Shown here piece after piece: positions 9,319 to 20,257 of a DNA stretch of 64,000 bases. The notes beneath the pieces are model-generated. The model saw nothing but the letters and a program-made list of their open reading frames with translations. It was not told where the DNA came from and did no database searches. This stretch comes from Winslowiella toletana (GTDB lineage: Bacteria; Pseudomonadota; Gammaproteobacteria; Enterobacterales; Enterobacteriaceae): NCBI RefSeq assembly GCF_032164335.1, contig NZ_CP134152.1, positions 2,790,001 to 2,854,000 of the forward strand, in the 5' to 3' direction. The position numbers and the translations under genes are program-made. Every line of letters starts with the position of its first letter. The stretch's first letter is position 1.

Positions 9319-10197
9319 CTACTTCAGGTACTCGCCACTACGCAGCGCTTCGATACGCTTATCCAGCGGTGGGTGCGACATAAACATCTCGCTGAACGAT
9401 TTGTTTTTACCGTTAATGCAGAACGCCATCATGCTGCTGGCTTCCTGCGGCTCGTAGCTGGTTTTCAGTCGTTGTAATGCGGCGATCATCTTCTCTCGAC
9501 CGACCAGGCGCGCCGCGCCGGCATCAGCGTGGAATTCGCGATGGCGTGAGAACCACATCGTGATAATGCTGGCCAGGATACCGAACACCAGTTCGAGCAC
9601 CATGGAAATAGCAAAATACACCATCGGGTTACCGTTACTTTCACCCTCGTCACGGTTACCGGACAGAAAGCCCGAAGCCACCTGCGCAATAATACGCGAG
9701 ATAAAGATCACAAAGGTGTTTACCACACCCTGGATCAGCGTCATGGTCACCATATCACCGCTGGCAATATGACTGACTTCATGCGCCAGTACCGCTTCTG
9801 CTTCATCACGACTCATGTTCTGCAACAGGCCGGTAGAAACCGCCACCAGTGACGCATCACGCCGTGCGCCGGTGGCGAAAGCATTGATATCCGGTGCGTG
9901 GTACACAGCAACCTGCGGCATCGCGATGCCCGCCTGTTGCGCCTGGCGTCCAACCGTTTCCATTAGCCAGCGTTCGGTTTCGTTGCGAGGCTGTTCAATC
10001 ACTTCCCCACCAACGGAACGCAGTGCCATCCATTTTGACATCAGCAGTGAAACAAACGCACCGCCGAAGCCAAACAGGCCTGCCATAATCATCAGGCCCT
10101 GAACGCTGCTTGACTGGATCCCTGTCAGGCTGAGAATCAGCCCGAAAACCAACATTACGCCAAGGTTGGTTAGCAGGAAAAGAGCAATACGCATCAT
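9319..10197 (-). CDS. htpX: Membrane metalloprotease HtpX
   Basis: HtpX is an inner-membrane zinc protease (family M48) that, with FtsH, removes misfolded membrane proteins; in E. coli it is under Cpx and heat-shock control. The 292-residue protein has two N-terminal spans (about residues 4-26 and 33-54), the zinc motif HEVSH near residue 139 and a further hydrophobic pair at about 155-215, with the third ligand in the EFHADAGAA segment. Length and sequence match the E. coli protein. The 235-base gap to prc must hold its promoter; I did not identify a convincing sigma-32 site by eye. Confidence 0.96.
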   Translation of the reverse strand: MMRIALFLLTNLGVMLVFGLILSLTGIQSSSVQGLMIMAGLFGFGGAFVSLLMSKWMALRSVGGEVIEQPRNETERWLMETVGRQAQQAGIAMPQVAVYHAPDINAFATGARRDASLVAVSTGLLQNMSRDEAEAVLAHEVSHIASGDMVTMTLIQGVVNTFVIFISRIIAQVASGFLSGNRDEGESNGNPMVYFAISMVLELVFGILASIITMWFSRHREFHADAGAARLVGREKMIAALQRLKTSYEPQEASSMMAFCINGKNKSFSEMFMSHPPLDKRIEALRSGEYLK

Positions 10198-10397
10198 AAA
10201 ATATAATCTTCCTCAGTTAGCTTAGTGCCGGTATGCGGATATACATCGTATGGGTAACCATCAGCATTTCAAGCGACCTTAACGTTTAAGTGTCTAAAAA
10301 GACATAACTTTACATTTTTGGCATATGCAATGCACAGCGATTAATCGCTGACAGGTTTGCAGTAATTAGCGATGCTAAAGTAAGGAACGAGGAAAGA

Positions 10398-10425
10398 AAC
10401 AGGCACTGCCTGAGCAGTGCCTGTT
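10398..10425 (-). terminator. Hairpin terminator after prc
   Basis: A 12-bp inverted repeat (AACAGGCACTGC / GCAGTGCCTGTT) with a 4-base loop lies 8 bases after the prc stop. It is followed on the minus strand by TTTCTTT, so it should stop prc transcripts. Confidence 0.75.
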
Positions 10426-10432
10426 TTACTGA

Positions 10433-12475
10433 CTAGTTAGCGGCTTTTTTGCTTGCCGGCTGACCAGACTCGAGCTGCGCCAGGTCATTGGCTATCTTCA
10501 CCGTTTCATCAAGATACGGATCCGGCTCTTTATAGTCTTTCGGTAAATCATCTATATTAGCCAGCGGCTTTTTGCCTTCCAGCTTGTAGCGCGCATTGAT
10601 ACGTTCCAGACGCAGTGCATCTTCCTCGTGATTCTCTTTCTCGCGTTGCGCCAGATTGAGTGACACCGCATTACGCTTATCCTTCAGTGCATTAAAGCGG
10701 GCAATGTCTTTGATGATGTACTGGAACTCAGGATCCTGCGCGATACGCTGTTGATGATTTTTCAGCAACTGCGGCTCAAACGGCTTCAGATCGCCCGTTT
10801 TCACATAGGTCGCGGCAGAGATGCTATCCCATGGCAGCGCGTTATCTTCAAATTTCTCACCGGTTTCAACCGCTTCCACGCCGGTTGGCATCAGCAGGTC
10901 AGGCGTGACGCCTTTACGCTGCGTACTGCCGCCGTTGATACGGTAAAACTTCTGAATGGTATACTGAACTGAACCCAGCGCAGGCCATTCCGGGCGCAGC
11001 ATCTGATCGTAGATACGATTCAGCGAACGATATTGCTGCACGGTGCCTTTACCAAAGGTCGGCTCACCGACGACTAACGCACGGCCATAGTCCTGCATCG
11101 CGGCGGCGAAGATTTCAGATGCCGAGGCACTGAAGCGATCCACCAGCACTACTAACGGACCCTTATAGTAAACAATACCGTCAGTGTCGTTGTCTTCGCG
11201 CACTTTACCGTTATTGTCACGTACCTGAACTACCGGACCGCTTGGGATAAACAAACCAGAAAGCGCGACGGCTTCAGTCAGTGCGCCACCGCCATTGGTG
11301 CGCAGGTCAATCACTACGCTGTTAACATTCTGTTTCTGCAATTTCTGCAGCTGAACTTTAACGTCGTCTGTCAGACCAACATAGAAACCAGGGATGTCCA
11401 GCACGCCGACTTTCTGATTACCGACATTTTTCACCGACATCTTCACCGCACGATCTTCCAGGCGGATCTTCTCACGCGTCAGCGTCACCGTGCGAGTTTT
11501 GCTGCCCTTACCTGCCGGCAACACTTCCAGACGAACTTTACTGCCTTTTGGCCCTTTGATCAGCGCAACCACGTCATCCAGCCGCCAGCCGATCACGTCC
11601 ACCATTGGCTTATTCGGCTGCCCGACCGCCACAATGCGGTCACCAACGGTAATCGCCTTGCTTTTCGCTGCCGGGCCACCCGCTACCATGGAATTAATGA
11701 CGGTGTAGTCATCATCCATCTGCAATACCGCGCCAATCCCTTCAAGCGACAGGCTCATTTCGGTATTGAACTGCTCGGTATTGCGCGGTGAAAGATAGCC
11801 AGTATGGGGATCGATTTCGCGGGCGAAAGCATTCATTGCCAGCTGGAACACATCCTCGCTGTTGCTCTGCGCCAGCCGACGAATGGCAAACTCATAACGT
11901 TTGGTGAGAATCTCACGAATCTCTTTCTCATCTTTGCCGGTCAGCTTCAGGCTCAGTTGGTCATATTTGACTTTGGCATCCCATAACGCATTAAGCTCAG
12001 CAACGCTCTTTGGCCATGGCGCTTTGCCACGATCGAGATCGATGGTGTCATTGCCGGTAAAGTTCATCGGCTTATTCAGCACCGACAGCGCATACTGATA
12101 ACGCTCAAACCGACGCTTCTGCGCCAGGTTGTATAAATCGAAAAACACCGGCATTTTGCCGGATTTAAACTCCTCACCGAGGGTGCCTTTCTTATCGGCA
12201 AATTGCGCCACGTCTGACGCCAGCAGCACGTTGTGGCTGTAGTCCAGCATATTCAGGTAGCGGTCAAAAATCTTTGCAGAGAACGCTTTATCCAGATCGA
12301 ACTGACGATAATGAGAACGGGTAAAACGGGAGGTAACACGTTCACTGACGGTGGCGTGTTGCGGCTCCTGCTGCAGCTGAGGGATTTGATCGGCGCGGGT
12401 AATATTTTCCGCAGCGAATGCGTGGCCTGCAATAAGCAGGCCCGCGATAATGGTCGTTCTAAAAAAATTGTTCAT
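10433..12475 (-). CDS. prc: Carboxy-terminal (tail-specific) protease Prc
   Basis: Prc is a periplasmic serine-lysine protease (family S41) that degrades proteins by their C termini, trims penicillin-binding protein 3 and, with its partner NlpI, controls peptidoglycan hydrolases. The 680-residue protein has a signal peptide (about residues 1-21, ending HAFAAE), a PDZ domain with the MSLSLEGIGAVLQ start, and the catalytic core: the serine of SASEIF and the lysine of TFGKG, 25 residues apart as in E. coli Prc. Length matches the family. It lies 19 bases after proQ, as in the E. coli proQ-prc operon. Confidence 0.97.
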   Translation of the reverse strand: MNNFFRTTIIAGLLIAGHAFAAENITRADQIPQLQQEPQHATVSERVTSRFTRSHYRQFDLDKAFSAKIFDRYLNMLDYSHNVLLASDVAQFADKKGTLGEEFKSGKMPVFFDLYNLAQKRRFERYQYALSVLNKPMNFTGNDTIDLDRGKAPWPKSVAELNALWDAKVKYDQLSLKLTGKDEKEIREILTKRYEFAIRRLAQSNSEDVFQLAMNAFAREIDPHTGYLSPRNTEQFNTEMSLSLEGIGAVLQMDDDYTVINSMVAGGPAAKSKAITVGDRIVAVGQPNKPMVDVIGWRLDDVVALIKGPKGSKVRLEVLPAGKGSKTRTVTLTREKIRLEDRAVKMSVKNVGNQKVGVLDIPGFYVGLTDDVKVQLQKLQKQNVNSVVIDLRTNGGGALTEAVALSGLFIPSGPVVQVRDNNGKVREDNDTDGIVYYKGPLVVLVDRFSASASEIFAAAMQDYGRALVVGEPTFGKGTVQQYRSLNRIYDQMLRPEWPALGSVQYTIQKFYRINGGSTQRKGVTPDLLMPTGVEAVETGEKFEDNALPWDSISAATYVKTGDLKPFEPQLLKNHQQRIAQDPEFQYIIKDIARFNALKDKRNAVSLNLAQREKENHEEDALRLERINARYKLEGKKPLANIDDLPKDYKEPDPYLDETVKIANDLAQLESGQPASKKAAN

Positions 12476-12494
12476 GCCGTGGCTGGCCTCCGTT

Positions 12495-13178
12495 TCAGAA
12501 CTGCAAGTGTTCTGCGCGCACGATCATTGCCAGGCCGGAAACCAGCTGCACCCGGACGCCATCTTTGGAGATTTCCAGAATGGTGGCGTCCATCGCGCTT
12601 TTACCTGCTTTGACTCTAATGCTCTGGCCGACTTGCAATGCTGAAGTATCGGTAACCGGTTGAGTACGCGGTTCGCGTTCAACGGGTGCTGCACGTTCCT
12701 GGGCAGGGCGCGGCGCTTTAGGACGAGCCTTACGCGGCTGTTCGCCTTCTGCAGCAGGTTTACGCGGCGCAGGTTTACGCGGACGACGTGGTGCGGTCTC
12801 TTCACCGGCCTCACGTTTTTTCGCCTGCTGCTGCTCACGCTGTGCCTGAACTCGCGCTTTAGCTTCTTCAAGCTGCTTACGTGCGTGCTCTACGTGTTGT
12901 TCGTCGAGCTCACCACATGCATTGCCGTCAAGATCGACGCGCGTCGCACCCGCTTTAATCCCATAAAGGTAACGCCAGCTGGAGGTATACAGGCGCAGTG
13001 CGGAACGAAGCTGAGTTTTACTCAGATTCATTTCACCTTGCACACGTTCGACCAGATCCTGAAAGATACCAATTTTGAGCGGTCGTGCTTCGCCTTCGGC
13101 GCTAAAGCAGTTTGGGAAACGCTCTGCCAAAAAGGCGATGACTTCTTTACTGCTATTCAACTTAGGTTGATTTTCCAT
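12495..13178 (-). CDS. proQ: RNA chaperone ProQ
   Basis: ProQ is a global small-RNA- and mRNA-binding protein, first found through its effect on the osmoprotectant transporter ProP. The 227-residue protein has the FinO/ProQ RNA-binding domain (residues about 1-115, with [12 protein letters not shown]), a long basic and proline-rich linker (about 118-175) and a small Tudor-like C-terminal domain (about 178-227) ending EHLQF. All three parts match E. coli ProQ. It is the first gene of the proQ-prc operon. Confidence 0.97.
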   Translation of the reverse strand: MENQPKLNSSKEVIAFLAERFPNCFSAEGEARPLKIGIFQDLVERVQGEMNLSKTQLRSALRLYTSSWRYLYGIKAGATRVDLDGNACGELDEQHVEHARKQLEEAKARVQAQREQQQAKKREAGEETAPRRPRKPAPRKPAAEGEQPRKARPKAPRPAQERAAPVEREPRTQPVTDTSALQVGQSIRVKAGKSAMDATILEISKDGVRVQLVSGLAMIVRAEHLQF

Positions 13179-13274
13179 GAAATTTCCTGATTACAACGGG
13201 TTTGCCAACCGGCGCAGGCATGAACAGGCGTCATTATAATGAGCCAGGCGGCAATTGCTACGTGATCCAGCTCT

Positions 13275-13775
13275 TTAGGTGCGTTTCATGTGAATAAATT
13301 TTTTCACATCACTACCCGCAAGTACTTCGCAAAGCCCGTCAGTAAGGGTTTTCAGGCCAATTTCATCGTTGCTGTCGAAGCGATTATAAACTGTGCTGTC
13401 GATATCCAGAACGCCGATAACTTCACCATCGACCACTAACGGCAGCACGATTTCGGCATTACTGGCGGCATCACAGGCGATATGACCCGGGAACGCATGC
13501 ACGTCATCAACACGCTGTACCTGATTATCTGCAACTGCCGTGCCACATACGCCTTTACCGACAGGAATACGCACGCAGGCAATTTTACCCTGAAAAGGGC
13601 CGAGTACTAACGTGTTCTCTTCCGTGAGCAAATAAAACCCTGCCCAGTTAACACCATCAAGACGTTCATATAAAAGCGCGCTACAATTGCCCATAGCAGC
13701 CAGGAAACTGGTTTCACCAGCAATTAACGCGCGCAAATCACGGTTTAAATCCGTATAAAATTCTTGTTTGTTCAT
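13275..13775 (-). CDS. msrC: Free methionine-(R)-sulfoxide reductase
   Basis: MsrC (YebR) is a cytoplasmic GAF-domain enzyme that reduces free methionine-R-sulfoxide, using thioredoxin for recycling. The 166-residue protein is a single GAF domain and keeps the cysteines expected for catalysis: one in PFQGKIACVRI, one in GKGVCGTAV and one in GHIACDAASNAE. Length and order match E. coli MsrC, and the gene lies beside proQ and divergent from letA as in E. coli. Confidence 0.95.
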   Translation of the reverse strand: MNKQEFYTDLNRDLRALIAGETSFLAAMGNCSALLYERLDGVNWAGFYLLTEENTLVLGPFQGKIACVRIPVGKGVCGTAVADNQVQRVDDVHAFPGHIACDAASNAEIVLPLVVDGEVIGVLDIDSTVYNRFDSNDEIGLKTLTDGLCEVLAGSDVKKFIHMKRT

Positions 13776-14019
13776 TTATTAACCATTGTAAATACTATTG
13801 AGGCGCGCCTTTTAGTGCGTCACTCGTTAAAATAAGCATTAATTGCCCAGGCCGACAAGATGAATCATTCCGTCAGTTCATATAACCTTAGGATCTTCCG
13901 CACTGGTTTGCAGAACACTTTATCAGTGTCCCGGTGTTTATCGCATCGCTTCAGAGCACGATTTTGATAACAATTTCTGCTTATTATTGGCATTACATGG
14001 GCAACGCATCCTCAATAAT

Positions 14020-15264
14020 ATGAAAATTTACGCAATCAGCCATGCCCTGCCCCGAGAACGTTATCAGCGTTGCCCGCAATGCGATACCCTTTTTTCCATG
14101 CCGGATGTTAAATCCCGTCAGACAGCACACTGTCCGCGTTGTAACGCCAAAATTCTCAACGGCCGTGACTGGTCAATGACGCGCCTGACGGCCATGGCCG
14201 TCACCATGATTCTGCTGATGCCGTTTGCTTTCGGCATGTCGCTGGTCGACATCCGCCTGCTGGGCACCAATATCAGCGCCAGCCTGCTGGGCGGCATTCT
14301 GCAAATGGCCGAACAGGGCAATGTGATCAGCGCATCGATGGTCGCGTTCTGCACCGTCGGCGCACCGGTAACGCTGGTTGCGTCGATTATTTATCTGTTT
14401 TTTGGTCAGCGACTCGGTATGAATCTGCGTCCGGTGCTGCTGATGCTTGACCGGTTAAAAGAGTGGGTGATGCTGGATATCTACCTGGTAGGCATCGCCG
14501 TGGCGTCAATCAAAGTGCAGGATTATGCCGACCTGCAATTGGGCACCGGGCTGCTGGCCTATATTGTGCTGACCATTCTCAGCCTCGTCACCCTGATCCA
14601 TCTTAATGTTGAGCAGCTGTGGCAGCGTTTTTATCCGCAGCCGGAGCCGCAGGTAGCGCCGGAAAAATTGCAGGTCTGTCTGAATTGCCATCACACCGGG
14701 CTGGCGGACGATCGCGGCCGCTGCCCACGCTGCCACACCCCATTGCGCTTTCGCCGCCGCCACAGCCTGCAAAAATCCTGGGCGGCGCTGATTGCATCGA
14801 TTATATTTCTGCTGCCGGCTAACCTGATGCCGATTTCAGTTATCTATCTCAACGGTGCGCGGCAGGAAGATACTATTTTTTCCGGCATTCTTTCGCTGGC
14901 TTCCGGCAATATACCGGTAGCAGCAGTGGTATTTATCGCCAGTATTCTGGTGCCGTTCACTAAAGTGATTGTGTTACTGACGTTATTGCTCAGCATTCAG
15001 TTTAAATGTCAGCAAGGTCTGAAGACCCGTATACGCTTATTGCGTGTAGTGAAATGGGTAGGACGTTGGTCAATGTTAGATCTGTTCGTAATTGCGCTGA
15101 CCATGTCACTGGTCAATCGCGATCAACTTTTAGCTTTTACTATGGGACCGGCAGCCTTCTACTTTGGCTCGGCGGTTATTCTCACTATCCTTGCCGTTGA
15201 GTGGCTGGATAGTCGTTTACTTTGGGATGCACATGCAACAGGAAACGCCGACTACACCGACTAA
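14020..15264 (+). CDS. letA: LetA (YebS), PqiA-family membrane partner of LetB
   Basis: LetA is the polytopic inner-membrane protein that feeds lipids to the LetB tunnel, helping maintain the outer membrane. The protein has two zinc-ribbon parts (CPQC...CPRC near the N terminus and CLNC...CPRC in the middle), each followed by a PqiA-type membrane domain of about four helices, as in E. coli YebS. The start is uncertain: ATG 14020 gives 414 residues, while an in-frame TTG at 13987 gives 425 and an N terminus beginning MAL like E. coli. Neither has a clear ribosome binding site. letB overlaps its end by 32 bases, so translation is probably coupled. Confidence 0.93.
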   Translation: MKIYAISHALPRERYQRCPQCDTLFSMPDVKSRQTAHCPRCNAKILNGRDWSMTRLTAMAVTMILLMPFAFGMSLVDIRLLGTNISASLLGGILQMAEQGNVISASMVAFCTVGAPVTLVASIIYLFFGQRLGMNLRPVLLMLDRLKEWVMLDIYLVGIAVASIKVQDYADLQLGTGLLAYIVLTILSLVTLIHLNVEQLWQRFYPQPEPQVAPEKLQVCLNCHHTGLADDRGRCPRCHTPLRFRRRHSLQKSWAALIASIIFLLPANLMPISVIYLNGARQEDTIFSGILSLASGNIPVAAVVFIASILVPFTKVIVLLTLLLSIQFKCQQGLKTRIRLLRVVKWVGRWSMLDLFVIALTMSLVNRDQLLAFTMGPAAFYFGSAVILTILAVEWLDSRLLWDAHATGNADYTD

Positions 15265-17866
15265 AGCTCGAGTCACCAATAAGCGCAGAATATCGCCCTT
15301 CTGGCTCCTGCCGTTAATCGCGCTGCTGATTGCGGGCTGGCTGCTCTGGACTAACTATCAGGAGCGCGGCACCACCATTACCATCGACTTTGTGTCGGCG
15401 GATGGCATCGTGCCGGGCAGAACACCGATCCGTTATCAGGGGGTGGAAGTCGGCCAGGTGCAAGGCATCAGCATGACTGACGACCTGCGCACCATCAAAA
15501 TTAAAGCCAGCATTAAGAGCGATATGAAAGATGCGCTGCGCGAAGACACTCAATTCTGGCTGGTGACGCCCAAAGCCTCGCTGGCTGGCGTTTCCGGTCT
15601 TGATGCGCTGGTCGGCGGTAACTATATCGGTATGATGCCGGGTAAAGGTGAGCCACGCGAAACCTTCAGCGCGCTGGATACCCAGCCTAAATACCGGCTG
15701 AATACCGGCGAAATGCTGATTCATCTGCATACGCCGGATCTTGGCTCGCTGAACACCGGCTCACTGGTCTACTACCGCAAAATTCCGGTGGGACGTGTCT
15801 ACGATTACAGCATCAATCCCGGTAATAAGGGCGTCACGGTAGATGTGCTGATTGAGCGCCGCTTTACCAATCTGGTGAAAAAAGAGAGCCGCTTCTGGAA
15901 TGTGTCTGGGGTAAAAGCCGATGTCGGGCTGGCTGGTGCGAAAGTCCAGCTGGAAAGCCTGGCGGCGCTGGTGAATGGTGCCATCGCCTTTGACTCACCG
16001 GATGCCTCACAGCAGGCGGCCTCTGAAGACAACTATACTCTTTACCCCGATCTCGCGCACAGTCAGCGCGGCGTGGTGATATCTCTCGATCTGCCAGACG
16101 GTAAAGACCTCAAAGAAGACAGCACGCCGTTGATGTATCAGGGGCTGGAAGTCGGCACCCTGACCAAGATGACGTTACAGCCCGGCGGTAACGTCAAGGG
16201 TGAAATGACTATTGATCCATCGGTCGTCAGTCTGATGCGAGAAGGCACGCGCATTGAGATGCGTAGCCCGAAGGTTAGCCTGACGGATACCAGCCTGAGT
16301 AGCCTGTTAACCGGTAATACCCTTGAACTGATTCCGGGTGACGGCGAGCCTCAGGATCACTTCAAGGTGCGCGCCAGTAACGAATCCTTACTGCAACAGC
16401 CCGATGTGCTGACGCTGAAACTGAGCGCACCGGAAAGCTACGGTATTGATGCCGGCCAGCCAATCATGCTGCACGGCATGAAAATCGGTCAGGTGATCAG
16501 CCGCAAGCTCGACGAGAAAGGCGTCAGTTTTGTTGTGGCGATTGCGGCGGATCATCGCCACCTGGTGCACGGCGACAGCAAATTTATTATCAACAGCCGG
16601 CTAAATGTGAAATTAGGCATTGACGGTATGCAGGTGCTCGGCGCCAGCGCCCGTGAATGGGTCGATGGCGGCATTCGGCTGGAACCCGGCGCGAAAGGCG
16701 CAGCGAAAAGCAGCTATCCACTGTATGCCGACAGTGAAAAAGCGGAAGAAGGCATAACCAGCGATCGCCCGCCGACCACCATCATGCTGACGGCTAACAG
16801 CCTGCCGGATATCCAGGCTGGATCGATAGTGCTGTACCGCAAATTCCAGGTGGGTGAGATTGTTGACGTCACGCCTAAAGCCAATGAATTTGATGTCGCC
16901 GTGCATATCAAGCCGGAATACCGCAAGCTGCTGACGCAAAACAGCGTGTTCTGGGCTGAAGGCGGCGCACGCGTGCAGCTTAACGGCAGCGGACTAACGG
17001 TGCAGGCATCGCCACTGAACCGCGCACTGAAAGGCGCTATCAGCTTCGATAACCTGAGTGGTGCCGGCAGCGGGATTAGCCGCGATCAAAAACGCGTACT
17101 GTACGATTCTGAAACTGCGGCACGCGCGGTAGGCAGCCAGATTTCACTGCATACCTTTGACGCCAGTAAACTGGCCGCAGGTATGCCAATCCGCTATCTC
17201 GGTATTAATGTCGGACAGGTTGAATCACTGGCGCTTAGCCCGGATAAAAACCAGGTGATCGCCAAAGCGGTACTGTACCCGGAATACGTTGATGATTTCG
17301 CGCGCTGGGGCAGCCGCTTCTCGGTGGTGTCACCGGAAATTTCCGCCACCGGCGTCAATCATCTGGAAACCCTGCTGCAACCGTATATCAACGTCGATCC
17401 CGGTAAAGGTCGTGCTGCACGCAGCTTTGAGTTGCAGGAAGCCACCATCACCGACTCGCGCTATCTCGATGGCCTGAGCGTAGTGGTCGATGCGCCGGAA
17501 GGCGGCTCGCTGTCAATCGGCACTCCGGTACTGTTCCGCGGTATTGAAGTGGGCACCGTTACCGGCACCTCGCTGGGCAGCATGGCAGACCGCGTACAGA
17601 TTACTCTGCGCATCAGTAAAAAATACCAGCATCTGGTCCGTAATAACTCGGTGTTCTGGCTGGCGTCCGGCTATAACCTTGAGTTCGGCCTGATCGGTGG
17701 CGTGGTGAAAACCGGCACCTTCCAGCAGTTTATTCGCGGCGGAATCCAGTTTGCGACCCCGCCGACGGTGCCGCTGGCGCCACAGGCCACCTCCAACAAG
17801 CACTTCCTGTTGCTGGATGAAGAGCCGAAAGAGTGGCGTAAATGGGGAACCGCCATCCCGCGCTAA
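15233..17866 (+). CDS. letB: LetB (YebT), seven-MCE-domain lipid transport protein
   Basis: LetB spans the periplasm as a stack of MCE rings forming a hydrophobic tunnel for lipids between the two membranes. The protein is 877 residues, the same as in E. coli. It has one N-terminal membrane anchor (about residues 18-38) and repeated MCE domains, each starting with a version of the motif [13 protein letters not shown] count seven such repeats along the chain (for example [54 protein letters not shown]). The start at ATG 15233 matches the E. coli N terminus and overlaps the end of letA. Confidence 0.97.
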   Translation: MQQETPTTPTKARVTNKRRISPFWLLPLIALLIAGWLLWTNYQERGTTITIDFVSADGIVPGRTPIRYQGVEVGQVQGISMTDDLRTIKIKASIKSDMKDALREDTQFWLVTPKASLAGVSGLDALVGGNYIGMMPGKGEPRETFSALDTQPKYRLNTGEMLIHLHTPDLGSLNTGSLVYYRKIPVGRVYDYSINPGNKGVTVDVLIERRFTNLVKKESRFWNVSGVKADVGLAGAKVQLESLAALVNGAIAFDSPDASQQAASEDNYTLYPDLAHSQRGVVISLDLPDGKDLKEDSTPLMYQGLEVGTLTKMTLQPGGNVKGEMTIDPSVVSLMREGTRIEMRSPKVSLTDTSLSSLLTGNTLELIPGDGEPQDHFKVRASNESLLQQPDVLTLKLSAPESYGIDAGQPIMLHGMKIGQVISRKLDEKGVSFVVAIAADHRHLVHGDSKFIINSRLNVKLGIDGMQVLGASAREWVDGGIRLEPGAKGAAKSSYPLYADSEKAEEGITSDRPPTTIMLTANSLPDIQAGSIVLYRKFQVGEIVDVTPKANEFDVAVHIKPEYRKLLTQNSVFWAEGGARVQLNGSGLTVQASPLNRALKGAISFDNLSGAGSGISRDQKRVLYDSETAARAVGSQISLHTFDASKLAAGMPIRYLGINVGQVESLALSPDKNQVIAKAVLYPEYVDDFARWGSRFSVVSPEISATGVNHLETLLQPYINVDPGKGRAARSFELQEATITDSRYLDGLSVVVDAPEGGSLSIGTPVLFRGIEVGTVTGTSLGSMADRVQITLRISKKYQHLVRNNSVFWLASGYNLEFGLIGGVVKTGTFQQFIRGGIQFATPPTVPLAPQATSNKHFLLLDEEPKEWRKWGTAIPR

Positions 17867-17875
17867 CCTTGGTAA

Positions 17876-17906
17876 AACGGGCGACTCTGGTCGCCCGTTG
17901 CTTTTC
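17876..17906 (+). terminator. Rho-independent terminator of letAB
   Basis: An 8-bp stem (ACGGGCGA / TCGCCCGT) with a 6-base loop lies 11 bases after the letB stop and is followed by TGCTTTT. Confidence 0.8.
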
Positions 17907-17964
17907 TGCTTTGCCCGTTGCTGTGTTAAACTTGCCGCTTCATTTTCTGTAACGGACCCCTTCA

Positions 17965-19404
17965 GTGGCTCACTCTTCCCGCGTCTTTTTTCCTGAATCC
18001 TTTTTAACTGTCATGCGCGAAGCCTTGCCTGACAGCAGCGCCTTTGAGGCTTTTATTGCCATCAGCCAGCAGCCGTTACGCCGCAGTCTGCGCGTCAATA
18101 CGCTGAAAATCAGCGTGGCCGATTTTCTGCAGCTGGTCGCTCCCTATAACTGGCAGCTGACGCCGATTCCCTGGTGCGAAGAAGGTTTCTGGATTACCCG
18201 TGAGCAGGATGACGATTTGCCACTGGGCAGTACCGCCGAGCATCTCAGCGGCCTGTTTTACATTCAGGAAGCCAGCTCAATGTTGCCGGTCAGCGCGCTG
18301 TTTGATGCCGAACCGCATCCACAACGCGTGATGGACGTCGCCGCCGCGCCAGGCTCAAAAACCACCCAGATGGCGGCCCGCATGGCCAATCAGGGCGCGA
18401 TTCTGGCAAATGAGTACTCCGCCAGCCGCGTAAAAGTGCTGCATGCCAACCTCAGCCGTTGCGGCGTCAGCAACACCGCGATGACTCACTTCGATGGCCG
18501 GGTATTTGGTCCGGCGTTGCCGGAATGCTTCGACGCGATATTGCTGGATGCGCCCTGCTCCGGCGAAGGAGTGATCCGTAAAGATGCTGATGCGCTGCGT
18601 AACTGGACGCCGGAAAGCACCCGCGATATCGCGGCTACCCAGTGCGACCTGATAGACAGCGCTTTCCACGCGCTGAAAGCTGGCGGCACGCTGATCTACT
18701 CCACCTGTACTTTAAATCAGACCGAAAACCAGCAGGTCGTGGCCTGGCTTCTGGCGCGCTATCCCGATGCGGTTGAGGTCGTCGCGCTGGACGGCCTGTT
18801 TGACGGCGCGGAGCGTGCGCTGACGGCAGAAGGCTATCTGCACGTGTTTCCGCATATTTTTGACAGCGAAGGCTTCTTTGTTGCGCGCCTGCGCAAAACC
18901 GCCTCGGTCGAGCCGATGGAAAAACCGGGTTACAAAGTGGGTAAGCTGCCCTTCTCCCCGCTCAGCCGCAAAATGAGTGAGGAAGTCGCGGCGGCGGCCA
19001 GCCAGTCCGGGCTGTTCTGGGATGACTCGCTGACGCTTTGGCAGCGCGATAAAGAGCTGTGGTTATTCCCTGCGGCGATCGAGCCTCTGCTCGGCAGAGT
19101 GCGTTTCTCACGTATCGGCCTGAAACTGGCGGAAACGTTCCCGAAAGGCTACCGCTGGCAACATGAAGCGACCGTTGCGCTGGCTCGCCCGACGCCGGAG
19201 AACAGTTTCGAGCTGAATGAGGATGAAGCTGAAGAGTGGTATCGCGGACGTGACATCTATCCGCAGACCGAGCTGCCACGTAATGAAGTGATTGTGACCT
19301 GGCAGCAACAGCCGATCGGCCTGGCGAAAAAAGTTGGCACCCGACTGAAAAATAACTATCCGCGCGACCTGGTGCGCGATGGCAAGCTGTTTAAAGCCAG
19401 ATAG
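17965..19404 (+). CDS. rsmF: 16S rRNA m5C1407 methyltransferase
   Basis: RsmF (YebU) methylates cytosine 1407 of 16S rRNA with S-adenosylmethionine. The 479-residue protein has the RsmB/NOP-type catalytic domain with the SAM motif [13 protein letters not shown], the catalytic pair of cysteines in DAPCSGEG and STCTLNQ, and a C-terminal PUA-like region. It matches E. coli RsmF in length and sequence. The start is GTG 17965, giving [10 protein letters not shown]. It is the last conserved backbone gene before the variable region. Confidence 0.96.
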   Translation: MAHSSRVFFPESFLTVMREALPDSSAFEAFIAISQQPLRRSLRVNTLKISVADFLQLVAPYNWQLTPIPWCEEGFWITREQDDDLPLGSTAEHLSGLFYIQEASSMLPVSALFDAEPHPQRVMDVAAAPGSKTTQMAARMANQGAILANEYSASRVKVLHANLSRCGVSNTAMTHFDGRVFGPALPECFDAILLDAPCSGEGVIRKDADALRNWTPESTRDIAATQCDLIDSAFHALKAGGTLIYSTCTLNQTENQQVVAWLLARYPDAVEVVALDGLFDGAERALTAEGYLHVFPHIFDSEGFFVARLRKTASVEPMEKPGYKVGKLPFSPLSRKMSEEVAAAASQSGLFWDDSLTLWQRDKELWLFPAAIEPLLGRVRFSRIGLKLAETFPKGYRWQHEATVALARPTPENSFELNEDEAEEWYRGRDIYPQTELPRNEVIVTWQQQPIGLAKKVGTRLKNNYPRDLVRDGKLFKAR

Positions 19405-19455
19405 CGCATCCCCTGCCCTGCGGCAAACGGGTGAAGTCTGCCGCAGGGTTAAACG

Positions 19456-19530
19456 TTAAGTCACAGCGTGCAAATCGCCAATAATATAAATATGCCGCCA
19501 CGGTTCACCGTTATGGCGCTGATAAATCAT
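19456..19530 (-). pseudogene. pphA: N-terminal remnant of pphA (Ser/Thr phosphatase 1)
   Basis: From ATG 19530 on the minus strand, 24 codons read MIYQRHNGEPWRHIYIIGDL-HAVT before a stop. This matches the start of E. coli PphA, where the phrase YQR-x-x-G-x-x-WRHI-x-x-x-GDIHG leads into the first metal-binding motif; here the match ends right after GD-x-H. In E. coli pphA lies between rsmF and the SdsR locus on this strand, so position and sequence agree. The remaining ~190 codons are gone. The remnant marks the left edge of the variable region. Confidence 0.65.
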
Positions 19531-19630
19531 CGTCACTCACTTATTTATAATGGCAATATTGATGCCTCGTTTAAGCAGTACAGGCTAAAATAAAACCACC
19601 ATAAATAATTTTCACTGAGAAAAAGCAGCC

Positions 19631-19738
19631 ATGGACGATCGTAAGCAGTTTATTCTGACGCTAATAATACTCCTTTCAGGCAGCCTTTTACTGCTGGAAG
19701 TATTTACCCGACTGGTGCGTTTAACCTGGCTGGGTTAA
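19631..19738 (+). CDS. Unrecognised 35-residue single-span membrane protein
   Basis: A short frame encodes a protein starting MDDRKQFILTL, with a hydrophobic stretch at residues 8-24 and a basic C-terminal part ending LVRLTWLG. It has the look of a small inner-membrane protein but I do not recognise it. The ribosome binding site is weak (GAGAAAAAGCAGCC). Its last 18 bases overlap the end of the acetyltransferase gene on the other strand. It could be spurious. Confidence 0.4.
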   Translation: MDDRKQFILTLIILLSGSLLLLEVFTRLVRLTWLG

Positions 19739-20191
19739 TTTATTTTTTAGCATCAGACTCATATTATATCCGGTTACTTTGAACTGGCAGGATTCATATA
19801 ACCCTTTGGCACGAAGATTATCTGCCGCTACGCGTAATCTGATCTCCTCAACGCCCTGCTTTTGTAGTAACTCTTCGAGTTCACCTATGGCCTGCTTGCC
19901 GTAACCTAAACCACGAAATTCCGGCAACAAGATAAAATCATTGATATAGATGCTGTTTCCATCGCGCTGATACCATAAATAACCGACCAACTGCTGTGCT
20001 ATTTCGATCGATAACAATACCTGCCGGGATGAATCCAGCCCCTGCGGCAGATAATCATCCAGAGATTTCTGCGCCCGCTGACGCGCTAACTCATCGCTGT
20101 AACCGGAGTTAGCCCGCATATCTTCGGCATAGTCATCGATAAACAACCGCTGCCAGTCGTCAAATTCCGCTTGCTGCATTGCTCTGAACAT
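19721..20191 (-). CDS. GNAT-family N-acetyltransferase
   Basis: This 156-residue protein has the GNAT fold: the acetyl-CoA binding motif A appears as LLPEFRGLGYGKQAIGELE (about residues 90-108), followed by the LRVAADNLRAKGLYESCQF segment typical of motif B. The substrate cannot be told from sequence. ATG 20191 is favoured over the GTG just before it because AGGTG stands five bases upstream. It is the first accessory gene after the pphA remnant; the neighbouring gene upstream is 66 bases away on the same strand. Confidence 0.85.
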   Translation of the reverse strand: MFRAMQQAEFDDWQRLFIDDYAEDMRANSGYSDELARQRAQKSLDDYLPQGLDSSRQVLLSIEIAQQLVGYLWYQRDGNSIYINDFILLPEFRGLGYGKQAIGELEELLQKQGVEEIRLRVAADNLRAKGLYESCQFKVTGYNMSLMLKNKLTQPG

Positions 20192-20257
20192 CACGCCACC
20201 TGCTGATTACTGATTGAATAATCTAATAATAAGCAACAGCGGCGCGGTGGTACAGCG

